Assembly: GCA_900542595.1 (NCBI GenBank)
Contig: UQOB01000009.1
Coordinates: forward strand, 1-27,293
DNA length: 27,293 bases
From: an uncultured Mollicutes bacterium
Lineage (GTDB): Bacteria > Bacillota_I > Bacilli_A > RFN20 > CAG-826
Direction: 5' to 3'
The notes below the pieces were generated by a model. It was given only the letters and a program-made list of their open reading frames with translations, made no database searches and was not told where the DNA came from. Both the position numbers and the translations under genes were made by a program. How positions within the stretch are numbered: position 1 is the stretch's first letter; each line of letters opens with the position of its first letter. Positions 7,059 through 17,500 of this stretch are shown in pieces.

Positions 7059-9143
7059 TTATTCTAACTCCGTCTTCCCAGTCCAGAGCTCGTAATACCG
7101 GCCCTTAAGGGCTAAGAGTTGTTCATGGGTGCCCCGTTCAATGATTTGCCCGTGATCCATAACCATGATGCAGTCAGCGTACCGAATAGTGCTTAAGCGG
7201 TGAGCGATGACGAAGGTGGTTTTCCCGTTCATGATGTTATCCATCCCTTTCGCGATAAGCCGTTCGGTTCTCGTATCGATGGAGCTCGTCGCTTCATCGA
7301 GGATCAAAATCGGAGGATTCCCGACCGCGCAGCGAGCGATACTTAAAAGCTGTCTTTGCCCTTGCGACAATGAAGCATTATTAGCGTCGATAAAGGTGTT
7401 ATACCCATCCTTAAGCTTTCGGATGAAGTTATCGGCACACGCAATTTGAGCGGCTTTTTCACATTCGGTGTCCGTGGCTTTTAAGTGCCCAAACCTAATG
7501 TTTTCATAGATAGTACCGCTGAAGAGGTGAGTATCTTGAAGGACTAAGGTCATACTCCGACGCATTGAGACCCGGTCAATCTCTTTTAAGTTAATCCCGT
7601 CGATCAAGATTTCCCCGGAATCGATATCGTAGAACCTGGTTAAAAGGTTAGTGATAGTGGTCTTACCCGCTCCGGTGGAACCGACTAACGCGATCTTTTG
7701 TCCCGGATGAGCGTATAAAGTAATATCTTTTAACACGGGCTGACCGGGGACATAGCTAAAGTTAACGTGATTCATGTTAACTTCCCCGAGGACCGGCTTA
7801 ATGGTCTTCCCATCCGTCCAATAGAACTTCCCATCTTTTTCTTTGTAGGAGTGCCATTTGGCTTTTTGTAAGCTCGGTTCCGCGGGTTGATCAAGCATTT
7901 GGAAAATCCGTTCCGCCCCGGCGAGGGAGGCTTGAATAGCGGTCAATAAGTTACTGATCGAGTTAAAGGGTCTCGCTAACATTCTAAGGAAGGTAACGTA
8001 GCTAAGAAGAGTCCCAAGGGAGATAACAAAGCCCCATTGGGTTCCGGTGATTAAGAGCACCGCTCCGACGATAATCGTGATAGCGGTGGTCATGTTATTG
8101 ATGTTATTGACGATCGGAATATTAGCGGACGAGAGGAAGACTGATCGTTTATTGTGAACGGTATGCCAGTAGTCGATCGATTTAAACAAACGGCACATAT
8201 CGTCTTCTTTATCAAAACATTTAACAACTTTAAGACCGCTTAAAACTTCTTCCGCTACTCCGTTAAATTCCCCCATCGAAATCTGGGTTTCACTGAAAGC
8301 CGACACTGACCTATGAACATTGATGATAACGATGATGACCGCGAGGATTTCCATGAAAACTGTTATCAAAGCTAAGAACCAGTTAATGATGAAGATAAAG
8401 CACAAAATACCAACCAGCATGATGATGGAAGTGAAGATTTCCATGATGCCAGTATTGAAAAGCTGCGCTAAGTTATCGACGTCATTCGTGAAGCGGCTCA
8501 TGATATCCCCGTGGGGGACGGTGTCAAAGTACCTTAAAGGTAATTTCTGCAGTTTATCAAACATGTCGTTACGGAGTCTCATTAAGGATGAGGTCCCAAT
8601 CCGCGTCATCCAGAAGACTTGAGCGGTACTGAATCCTAACCCAATCACATAGACGACCATCATGATGGTAATCACTAAGCCTAAGACGCCTAAGGCTTGA
8701 ACGTAACAGGTCGCACTATTCCAGTCGACCATGTTAAAGAGGAAACTATATAAGCCCATTTGAGGCGCTATTGTTTGGTTGTAGTAGCCTTGCCAACTGC
8801 CTCCGACGGCCCAGTTATTCGTGATGCTATAGACAGCCGGTTGAAGAAGGCTATCGACAAGGGGGGCCGCTAAGAAAGCAGAGAAGAGATTGATGAAAAT
8901 CATCATCACGGTGGCGAGTGTCACACCGATGAAGCGCCACTTATCCGGTCCAAAGTATCTGATGACTCTAAAAAGGGACCGCCAAGAGTGTTTCGGTTTT
9001 CCGTACCCTTTCTTCCGTTCGGAATAAGTATTCTTAAGTTCTTCGTACCCTTCTTCTCCGCAGGAGAATTGAACGGTGACGTCATTGACGACCGGGCCTA
9101 CCCCGGTAACGCTAAACCCATTATAACGTTTATTCTTTTTCAT
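7059..9143 (-). CDS. ABC exporter subunit B (consensus ATPase site half)
   Basis: A fused membrane-plus-ATPase half-exporter of the multidrug/lipid type. Residues (counting from the start at 9143): a hydrophilic N-terminal tail of ~55, six membrane helices up to ~400, then the ATPase domain with Walker A GSTGAGKTT (488-496), a signature LSQGQ (592-596, Q for the usual second G), Walker B ILILDEATSS with catalytic E617, and H648 in IAHRLST. Subunit A, encoded just upstream, lacks the catalytic E and H, so the two should form an asymmetric heterodimer like LmrCD, BmrCD or TM287/288. The start at 9143 is preferred over 9173: it follows the stop of subunit A by one base (TAAGATG), has a GGGGGTGG ribosome site, and avoids a 29-base overlap. 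A weak minus-strand hairpin with five T (about 7045 to 7025) may end the operon. Substrate unknown. Confidence 0.93.
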   Translation of the reverse strand: MKKNKRYNGFSVTGVGPVVNDVTVQFSCGEEGYEELKNTYSERKKGYGKPKHSWRSLFRVIRYFGPDKWRFIGVTLATVMMIFINLFSAFLAAPLVDSLLQPAVYSITNNWAVGGSWQGYYNQTIAPQMGLYSFLFNMVDWNSATCYVQALGVLGLVITIMMVVYVIGLGFSTAQVFWMTRIGTSSLMRLRNDMFDKLQKLPLRYFDTVPHGDIMSRFTNDVDNLAQLFNTGIMEIFTSIIMLVGILCFIFIINWFLALITVFMEILAVIIVIINVHRSVSAFSETQISMGEFNGVAEEVLSGLKVVKCFDKEDDMCRLFKSIDYWHTVHNKRSVFLSSANIPIVNNINNMTTAITIIVGAVLLITGTQWGFVISLGTLLSYVTFLRMLARPFNSISNLLTAIQASLAGAERIFQMLDQPAEPSLQKAKWHSYKEKDGKFYWTDGKTIKPVLGEVNMNHVNFSYVPGQPVLKDITLYAHPGQKIALVGSTGAGKTTITNLLTRFYDIDSGEILIDGINLKEIDRVSMRRSMTLVLQDTHLFSGTIYENIRFGHLKATDTECEKAAQIACADNFIRKLKDGYNTFIDANNASLSQGQRQLLSIARCAVGNPPILILDEATSSIDTRTERLIAKGMDNIMNGKTTFVIAHRLSTIRYADCIMVMDHGQIIERGTHEQLLALKGRYYELWTGKTELE

Positions 9144-9144
9144 C

Positions 9145-11091
9145 TTATTCCACCCCCGATCTTTGAATCTCATCGATTTCTTTATAGACCGAGCAGGTCT
9201 TTAAGAGTTCTTCATGTGTTCCTCGGCCGATCAAATGCCCGTTATCGAGGACGAAGATTTCGTCGCAGTTTTTCACACTATCGATCCGTTGAGCGATGAT
9301 GAAAGTAGTGGTGTTACTTAGTTTTTCTCGAAGTTGATTCTTAATTCTTCTCGATGTATCGGTATCGCACGCGGAAGTACTATCGTCGAGGATTAAAATC
9401 TTCGGTTTCTTGATGACGGCTCTAGCGATACAGAGGCGTTGTTTTTGACCGCCACTGACGGACCGTCCACCTTGGGTGACCGGGGTATCTAAGCCATCTT
9501 TAAAGCCTTGGACGAAGTCTTTCGCTTGAGCGATTTCTAAGGCTTCCCAGATTTCTTCATCAGTCGCGTTCTTTTTACCCCATTGGATGTTGCTTCTAAT
9601 GGTGCCAGTAAAGAGGACGTTATTTTGAAGGACCACCCCGATATCGTTTCTTAAGGCCGTGACCCCGTAATCTTTAACGTTATGACCGCCGACCATAACT
9701 TCCCCTTGGGTGACGTCATAAAGTCTTGGAATTAAATTAACTAGGGATGTTTTACCGCTTCCGGTGCCCCCGACAATCCCGATGGTTTTCCCATTTTCAA
9801 TTTTAAAAGATAAGGGCCCGACCGCGGCTTTCTCGACATCATTAACGTAAGAGAAAATAACATCTTTAAATTCGACCGTTCCGTCATCTAACTTATCAGG
9901 ATCAAAACCCTCCGTCTTCGGTTTCGGGTCATAGGAAATATCGATTTTCTCCGCAAGAACCCTATCAATTCTTTCTTTCGAAGCTTCCGCTCGACCATAG
10001 AACTGAACGAGGGTGCTTAAGAAAGAGAAGGCCATGGTTAATAAAGCAGCGAAGCTAGTTAACATCGAAAGTTCACCAGCATCGAACATGGCAACCCCGT
10101 TATTCATCATCTGCCACACCGGGTTATCGAGAGCGGTGTTGATCATCGAGAACCCACCTAATAATTGAATTAAGCCGATGGTGACGTTAATGGCAAAGGT
10201 TGTAATAGCAGTGCTCATCCCCATCTTACTGACGGAAGAATAGGTGATATATGTCAAGTCACTATTAGCGTCCGCGAACTTTTTATCCATATATGGTTCC
10301 CGACAGAACGCTTTAACTTCTCTCACGCCTTCCGTATCTTCTTGTACTTCCCGGTTAACCCGGTCAATACAACCTTGGGTCATAATGAATTCTGGTCGGG
10401 TTTTGCGGATTATTTTCGTTATTATAAGGAAAGCAAGAATCGTGAGAGGAAGCGTAATCAGCCCGATCATCCAGTTTAAAGAAAAGATAAAAGCGAAACA
10501 AAAAACTACCACAAAAGATTGTTTGGTACCCATTCTTATAAACATCAAAACAAAGAAACGGAGATTATTACAATCATTGCTAAGCATGGTGGTCAATTTA
10601 CTGACCGGGAAATGCCCAATATTGCTGAAGCTAAATTGTTCAGCTTTATAGAAAATCGTGTTTCTCAGTCTTTCGACGAAATCGCTCGACACAATCGCAA
10701 TTAACTTCATCCCGATGGTTTGACAGATAATAGCTAAAACACCGAAACCAATCATTAAGCCCCCGTAGAACCACACGTACTGCATAGCAGCTTGGTCGAA
10801 TCCTCCCCCTAAAACCAATGGTTGCGGCGCCCCGTTAGCGTCCAATACCCCGAATCCTTCCAGACCATTTCTAATCAGAAGCCCCGAGAGGTAGGGGACC
10901 ATCAGTTCAAAGAAAACATCGAAAAGGATGATGAAGAAATAGATGATGATGTATTTATAGGATGGCTTTAAGCATTCCCAATAAATCTTCAGGGTTTTCT
11001 TACTATCTTCCTTATCGATCGCCTTATCTTTGGATGTTAAGCGGAGGCGGTCCGCTATTTTTTGCTTTCGTTCTTTCGCTTTACTAAACAT
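9145..11091 (-). CDS. ABC exporter subunit A (degenerate ATPase site half)
   Basis: 648 residues, first gene of the exporter operon. Six membrane helices (about 45-365) precede an ATPase domain with Walker A GGTGSGKTS (441-449), signature VSGGQ (545-549) and Walker B ILILDD, where D570 replaces the catalytic glutamate; Q601 (IIAQRIDS) replaces the switch histidine. That double change is the known pattern of the degenerate half of heterodimeric exporters. A long extracellular loop lies between helices 1 and 2 (residues ~75-105). A possible -10 TATACT reads on the minus strand at 11117-11112, 20 bases before the ATG, with a poor -35 and no clear Shine-Dalgarno. The truncated pseudogene at 1830-2239 is a second copy of the N-terminus. 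Confidence 0.93.
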   Translation of the reverse strand: MFSKAKERKQKIADRLRLTSKDKAIDKEDSKKTLKIYWECLKPSYKYIIIYFFIILFDVFFELMVPYLSGLLIRNGLEGFGVLDANGAPQPLVLGGGFDQAAMQYVWFYGGLMIGFGVLAIICQTIGMKLIAIVSSDFVERLRNTIFYKAEQFSFSNIGHFPVSKLTTMLSNDCNNLRFFVLMFIRMGTKQSFVVVFCFAFIFSLNWMIGLITLPLTILAFLIITKIIRKTRPEFIMTQGCIDRVNREVQEDTEGVREVKAFCREPYMDKKFADANSDLTYITYSSVSKMGMSTAITTFAINVTIGLIQLLGGFSMINTALDNPVWQMMNNGVAMFDAGELSMLTSFAALLTMAFSFLSTLVQFYGRAEASKERIDRVLAEKIDISYDPKPKTEGFDPDKLDDGTVEFKDVIFSYVNDVEKAAVGPLSFKIENGKTIGIVGGTGSGKTSLVNLIPRLYDVTQGEVMVGGHNVKDYGVTALRNDIGVVLQNNVLFTGTIRSNIQWGKKNATDEEIWEALEIAQAKDFVQGFKDGLDTPVTQGGRSVSGGQKQRLCIARAVIKKPKILILDDSTSACDTDTSRRIKNQLREKLSNTTTFIIAQRIDSVKNCDEIFVLDNGHLIGRGTHEELLKTCSVYKEIDEIQRSGVE

Positions 11092-11364
11092 AATTTTTTG
11101 CCCAGATGTTGAGTATATCCTTTTATTTTCTTTTTTGTTATTAAAAATTACTATTTTTAAAAGTCTTAAACTCGTAAGCTTAAAGAATGCAAAAAAGATT
11201 ATAAAAAAGACAATTGGTTAAGCTAATAGATTATTAGTTTAATTTGTTAGAAAACATTCGATAGTTACTTATATAAAAACCTATGTGCAACTAACGTTTT
11301 CTTTTAAATCTCTTTTCTTTGTCTTTAGACAAGGCTTTAAAAATACTAAAATAGTGGTGGATAA
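11092..11364. other. intergenic left shoulder of the 12-kb block
   Basis: AT-rich sequence between the divergent exporter operon and the left 110-bp repeat; no coding frame is convincing. A 25-bp near-palindrome (11218-11242; CTAATA-GAT-TATTAG core with TTAA ends) could be an operator, and TTGTC-TTTA-GACAA around 11320-11335 is a short hairpin. No remnant of the zinc-ribbon N-terminus expected from the other copy of the locus could be found, so that part was probably deleted or replaced. Confidence 0.5.
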
Positions 11365-11474
11365 GTTTCCAATTACTTAAAAGGCTTGCCATACTTTGTT
11401 TCGGGTGGTGAAAAAGGCATATCATTTGTTGTTTCCACGAGTAAAAGGCTATACATATCTAATTTCGCTACAAG
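11365..11474. repeat. 110-bp direct repeat, left copy, bounding the 12-kb block
   Basis: This runs from GTTTCCAATTACTTAAAA to CGCTACAAG and matches 23608-23717 apart from one base substitution and two one-base length changes in A runs. In the first part of this copy a frame is open (VSNYLKGLPYFVSGGEKGIS and on), and one A-run length change breaks it in the right copy. The repeat may therefore be the remains of a gene or of a mobile-element end. Weaker similarity continues some 20 bases to the left (around AAAATAG). Confidence 0.88.
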
Positions 11475-11573
11475 CCGTTTACATCAACGGATTATCTTAA
11501 GATATTCAATGGTGAAACAGCACCAGTTTATGATTTGATTAACACATTACATCATGCTGTTTGTTTGGCGTAG
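11463..11573 (+). pseudogene. C-terminal remnant of an unidentified upstream gene
   Basis: A frame open from 11463 to the TAG at 11571-11573 encodes protein-like sequence including TDYLKIFNGETAPVYDLINT and ends 18 bases before the start of the giant helicase gene. It has no start codon or ribosome site. It enters the 110-bp repeat and meets a stop at 11460-11462. The simplest reading is that the helicase operon once had another gene in front of it, cut off at the repeat boundary (11474/11475). No family was recognised. Confidence 0.45.
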
Positions 11574-11591
11574 TTCAAAGGAGTTGTATCT

Positions 11592-14500
11592 ATGAAAATT
11601 TATGATTTGTTAAAACAACTTAATGACCGTTTTCCTACATCAACAGATAAGGAAAGAATGGTTGAGAACTTCTTCAGAAAAAGAGAAGAACTACATGTCT
11701 GTGATTTGGATTTAGCCCTTATCTTTTTAGGCATGACCATTCATTTCAAAAACATAGATGCTAGAGGATTTTTTGGTGAGCGAAAAGAGCTTCTTATGGC
11801 TGTTGCAGATTCTTCCTATGCAAAATACTTTGCACCAGAATTATTCCAAGGCGATGTTGTAACAGTAGATGACGAGAAGCGTTCGAATGATGTAACAGCT
11901 GCTGTTGTTGAAGGTATACTCTCAATGCGCATTAAAAACGATGGAGTAAATGCAATTGATGAACATGAATTATTAACCGAGATTGATGTCAAACTACTCG
12001 ATGTTACTAAAAGCAAGGTAGTTAACGCATCAGATACAGTTAAAATTGAAATTCATTGCAATAAGTATTACTCATTTGCTCTATCTCAAACAAAGTACAA
12101 AATTATCAGCGACATTATCATTACAAGTTTAAGCGATGAAGCAATAAAGGACGCCAAACTTGTTATTGGCTCAGATCCTTCCTATATTGAATTTTCTGAT
12201 ATTAATGTTCCTTTGATTAATCCTCATCAACCAATTGCGATTACAGAATTTGATATCAATACTCATATTGAACAATTAATGGAGTTACAAGAAAAAGTTG
12301 CAGGCACTCTAACAATTAAATTAATCGCTGGCGAGGATGAACTTGTTTCTTTAACCACAGAAATTGAATACTTCTCCTTTGACACATTGCTTGAAAATGC
12401 GATGAATGGTTCTACAGCATTATTTGTTACGCCAAATGATGTTGCTGTTCAGAACACAATTGCATTAGTGGCGAAAGAAATGCAATCACTATCAGGTGGC
12501 TCGTCTCTACCGGAATATCAAGTTGGCGATAAAAATAATGTAGTTATGCAGCTGAAGGCCTTGTTTAACACGTTGCATAAGGAAGCAATTGCTTATATTA
12601 CTGTTCCGCCTTCATACGAAAACGTTGGTCAAAAAGTTAGACTTCCTCATGATGTTTTGGTTCATAAGCAAGGCACTTGCTTGGACTTGGCCATACTATT
12701 TTTAGCTTGTGTCGAAAGAATGGGACTGAATGCATTTTTAGTTAAGAAAACTGGGCACGCATTTGCTGGCGTCTTCTTAGAGAAAAATACATTTCCAACG
12801 ATGATTTATAATGACGCTCCTCATGCACTTGAGATGAATTCACAAGAAGAAAATGAAATTGTTTTTATTGAATGCACAGCATATACAGCAGACAATGCCT
12901 CATCTTTTGAAGAAGCGTGTGAACTCGGGAGGCAAAACGTTGCATCATCAATTGCTGACCCTTATTTTGAAATCATTGATATTCAAAGAGCGAGAGCATA
13001 TGGATTCTTGCCACTCCCTATCAACTACAATGACATTGATAGAGCGGTCGTTGATTACGATGTCGTCGAACAGAATAAAATAAGATTAGCAAGAAAAGAT
13101 TATTCATATAAAGGTGATAAATTAGAACTTTCTCAAGCGGAATTAGACAAGTTTGACGTTTGGGAAAAGAAATTACTAGATTTATCACGTAGAAATCAGC
13201 TTGTAAGCTACAAAACAGCAGGTCGTGGATTGCAGCTATACTTCTATGATTTAAACGCCCTATATCGTGCTTTTGAATCAGATAATGGAAACTACCATGT
13301 TGCACCTGCTAAATTAACAGAACATTTCGTTTTTGAATTGCCAACCGCAACAGAAGAGCAATATGCACAAATAAAGAGCGATTTTAATAATCGAAACATT
13401 GGTCTTGTATTAAGATCTCAAGCACAAGCAACCTCTCTAAGATTTTTTGAAAAAGAAAGAAGAAAATCTTTTGAGGAAACAGGTTCCAATATTTTGTATT
13501 TAGCCATTGGTTTTATTCAATATTTTGAAAATCCAAAGTCAGTTAATCCGTGTTATGCTCCAATAGTTCTTGTTCCTATTGATTTGGTTAGACATAGCAA
13601 AGATAACTATTCAATTAAGGGAAGAGAAGAGCCTCCGTTCCTTAATATTTCTATCTTTGAATTCTTCCATCAAGAATTTGGCTTAAACTGCGATGATTTA
13701 TTAACCCAAATTGACTTCGAAAGTGAAGATATAGACATTGATGTTGTTTTAAATACAGTTGCAGAAAGAATTTCCAAACTCTCTAGAGCATCTATTATAA
13801 GGACAGCCGCAATTAACGTCTTTAACTTCTCAAAAGCTGTTATGTGGGCTGATGTAAGATTTAGAAAAGCAGAATTATCAAAGAACAAAGTAATCAAATC
13901 AATTATTGAAGGAAGATTTGTTTGCGAAGATGATGATCAAATTGGTGATGATTATGATGATGACGCAAGCAATCCAGAAGATTTGGCAATGCCTTTACCA
14001 GCCGATTCGAGTCAAATTATTGCAATTGAAGACTGCGCAAAAGGAAAGAGCTTTATTTTGCAAGGTCCTCCAGGCACAGGTAAATCTCAGACAATTACAA
14101 ATATGATTGTTAACGCTATTTATCATGGGAAGACAGTCTTGTTTGTTGCTGAAAAAATGGCCGCCCTCGAAGTCGTTCAAAAACGTTTGAATCAATTGTG
14201 CTTAGGGAGATTTGCCCTTGAAGCTCACTCCGCAAAAGCGGATAAATCATCTTTGATGGCCCAATTCGAAGAACGCATCTTGCTTGGTTCAACCGTTTCA
14301 ACAAAAGAAGATTATTTAGCGTTAGCAAATCAACTTAAAACAGAAAGAAAAGAATTAAATAGAGTTATCAATTTACTGCACAAAGAAAACGGATACATCA
14401 TGTCCTTTTATGATGCTTTTGTAAATTATTTAGACATCGATGAAGAAGTGCCTGTTATTGATGTTCCATCAGAATATATGGACTCTTTAAATATTGCTGA

Positions 14501-17500
14501 ATTCCGCGAAGCCGCTAGATTGTGTGATAAGTTGTATGGCGAAATTCTTTCTAATGGTGGCTATTACAACAATCCATTTATTCTTTTTAGAGATTCTAAT
14601 TATATTCCTAGTGTTACAAAGAGAACTGTTTTAGAAAAGACTGATACTTATAGAAAAATCTTGGTTTCTTTTATTGAACAATTAAAAACGTTTAATAACG
14701 ACAATTCCTTGTCTCTTGAGTTAAACGAGAAAACATTAACTGCTCTTGGAGACTTCTTGAAAGAAGATCAAAAAGTGATTAATTGTATCGCTTCATTGAT
14801 TGGCACGGATTTATACACATTAGATAATCTTGTTACAGAAGTAATTAATAAAGGAAAAGAGTATCAAAAATCGTTAGCAATTATCAAAAATGATTTCTCA
14901 TCACAGATTTATGACTTAGATTATGAATCCGATTATATCCAATATAAGAATTTGGATAGAACATTCTTTTTAAAGAAAATATTTGGACAGAAAAAACTTC
15001 TTAAAAAGGTAATGGCTCTTTGCAAGAATCCAAAATTATATAAAGTAAAAGATTTGCCTAAACTTTACGACGCTCTAAAAAATATAAAAGAATCTGAATC
15101 GGTTTTAATCGAACAGATGACAATGTATCAAGTTGCTTTTGGAAATCCTGCTTCTTACGAAATTAAGAATTTTGATTTTGAAAAATTTGAAAGTAGATAC
15201 TTAACAACAAAAGAATTAATTGAAAAGTATTCAAAAGCTTTTACTTCGCAAGAATTATTAACACTTGTTACAAAGACCCAGTCTTTCTCTTTGAAGGGCA
15301 AAGATATGGTTCTTGGATCAATGAAACAACTTTCTGAAGTTGGACAAGCAATGGAAAGAGTTGGCTTTGATTTCTCTTTATGCACAAGATATGGATTCGG
15401 ATGCGAACAATTGCTTGAATTAATAGATAGATGGGTCGCGAAAATTGACTATTTACCTAACTGGTGCTCTTTGTTATCCGTTATCAAGGAAATTAAAAAC
15501 CACAATCTAGGTTTCGTTATTGATTTAATTGAAAACAATGAATTAATCACTTCCAACATTGAGTTCATATACAAAAAGTCTGTGTTTGGGCACATTATCA
15601 ATGCAGCAATTAGTGGTGATGAAAGTGGTTCTTTCAACTCTGTAGAATTAAAACATCACATTGATTATTACAAAGAATTAATTGAAAAATTTAAAGAGCT
15701 AACAGTTAAGGAGACGGCTGCAAGAGTGTCTGCCTTAATGCCTTCAATCAATGAGAATTCTCCTGCATCCAGTCAACAAGGTATTCTCAATAAAGCTGTT
15801 AAAAATAAATGCAGAGGTAAGGCGATTAGACAATTGTTTGGTGAAGTACCAGATATTTTAACTAGACTATTCCCTGTCTTCTTAATGTCACCTATTTCTT
15901 GCGCTCAATATTTGAGCCCGGATATGCCTAAATTTGATATCGTTATTTTCGATGAAGCTTCCCAAATGCCTACAAGTGAAGCAATTGGTGCTATCGCTAG
16001 AGGAAAGAGCTTAATTGTTGTTGGTGACTCAAAGCAAATGCCTCCAACTGCATTCTTCCAAAGCAAAGGCACAGATGATTTAGATAGTGATTTAGATGAC
16101 CAACAAAGCATTCTTGACGACTGTGATGTTATAGGCATGCCGTCTAGATGTTTGAATTGGCACTACAGAAGTAAACATGAATCATTAATTCGTTTCTCAA
16201 ATGCTAAATTCTATGGAAATAACTTAGTTACATTCCCATCTCCAAATGATATGGTTACCAAGGTCTCATTTGTAAATACCAAAGGTGTTTATGGTGGCAA
16301 GCGTGCGACTAATGAAATAGAAGCCAAAGCAATTATTAAAGAAGTTGAAAGAAGGCTTAAATCTCCAGAATTACGTAAGAGAAGTATAGGTATTGTTACC
16401 TTCTCTTCTGTCCAACAAGACATGGTTGATGATTTATTACAAGACTTCTTCGCTAAGCATAAAGATCTAGAAAAAATTAATCTTGAAAGCAAGGAGCCAA
16501 TCATTGTTAAAAACTTAGAAAACATCCAAGGCGATGAACGTGACGTTATTCTTTTCTCTGTATGCTACGGACCAGACAAAACTGGTGTTATGCATTATCG
16601 CTTTGGCCCAATTAATAATAGTGGTGGTGAAAAGAGATTGAATGTTGCGGTTAGTAGAGCAAGATATGAAATGATGATATTTGCGTCATTTGAGCCAGAA
16701 TTACTCGCAAACATGAAAACAGAATCAAGAGGCGCTCAAGAGCTGTATAACTTCTTGAAATATGCCAAGTATGGTGCAGATGCGCTTATTGTTCCAAACG
16801 GCAGCGCTATTGAGACAAGAGTTGGTTTTGAGAAACACATTGCTTTGAGTCTTGAAGAAAAAGGCTACCAAGTAAATGTTGATGTTGGTAAATCCTCATT
16901 TAGAGTTGATATTGGTGTTGTTAATCCAGATAACAAGGATGAATATATTTTAGGTATCCTGTGTGACTCATATTCTTACGAATCTGCTTTGACTTCGAAG
17001 GACAGAAATATTGTTCAACCTAATGCTCTTGATTTGCTTGGATGGAATTTAATTAGAGTGTGGTCATTTGATTATCTCGATAATCCAAAACAAGTCATTC
17101 AAGAAATTTGTCAAAAGATTGAAGATATAAGAATGCATCCAGAGAATTACAAGCACACCGTTCAGGAGAATCCACAACTCGAAATTGAGTTTGAAACCAA
17201 AGAGATTGAGCAAGTTAATTACTCGAAACCTTACATCTCATACAACAAAGTCCGCAACATTTATGGTAGTGGACACGATGATATTTACGCAAAGCAACAG
17301 ATTATTCGCGAAATTTTAGATATTGAAGCACCTATTTCTGAAGAAGTTTTAAGAAATAGATTTGCTAATGCGATGGGTGTTACAAGAGCAGGAAATCGCA
17401 TTCAAGATGATATGAAATGTTGCTTGAGTATGATTGGTGCTAAGAAAAATAAAAACTTTGCAGGTGATAAATTCTTCTATTGGAGAGCAGATCAATGTGA

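Noticed and set aside
9144..9173. Start of ABC subunit B at 9173, giving 704 residues
   Set aside because: It would overlap subunit A by 29 bases without a clear ribosome site; the ATG at 9143 follows the stop by one base and has GGGGGTGG upstream.
8320..10704. Plus-strand open frames within the exporter genes
   Set aside because: They are antisense to strongly conserved ABC transporter domains, lack ribosome sites and resemble no protein.
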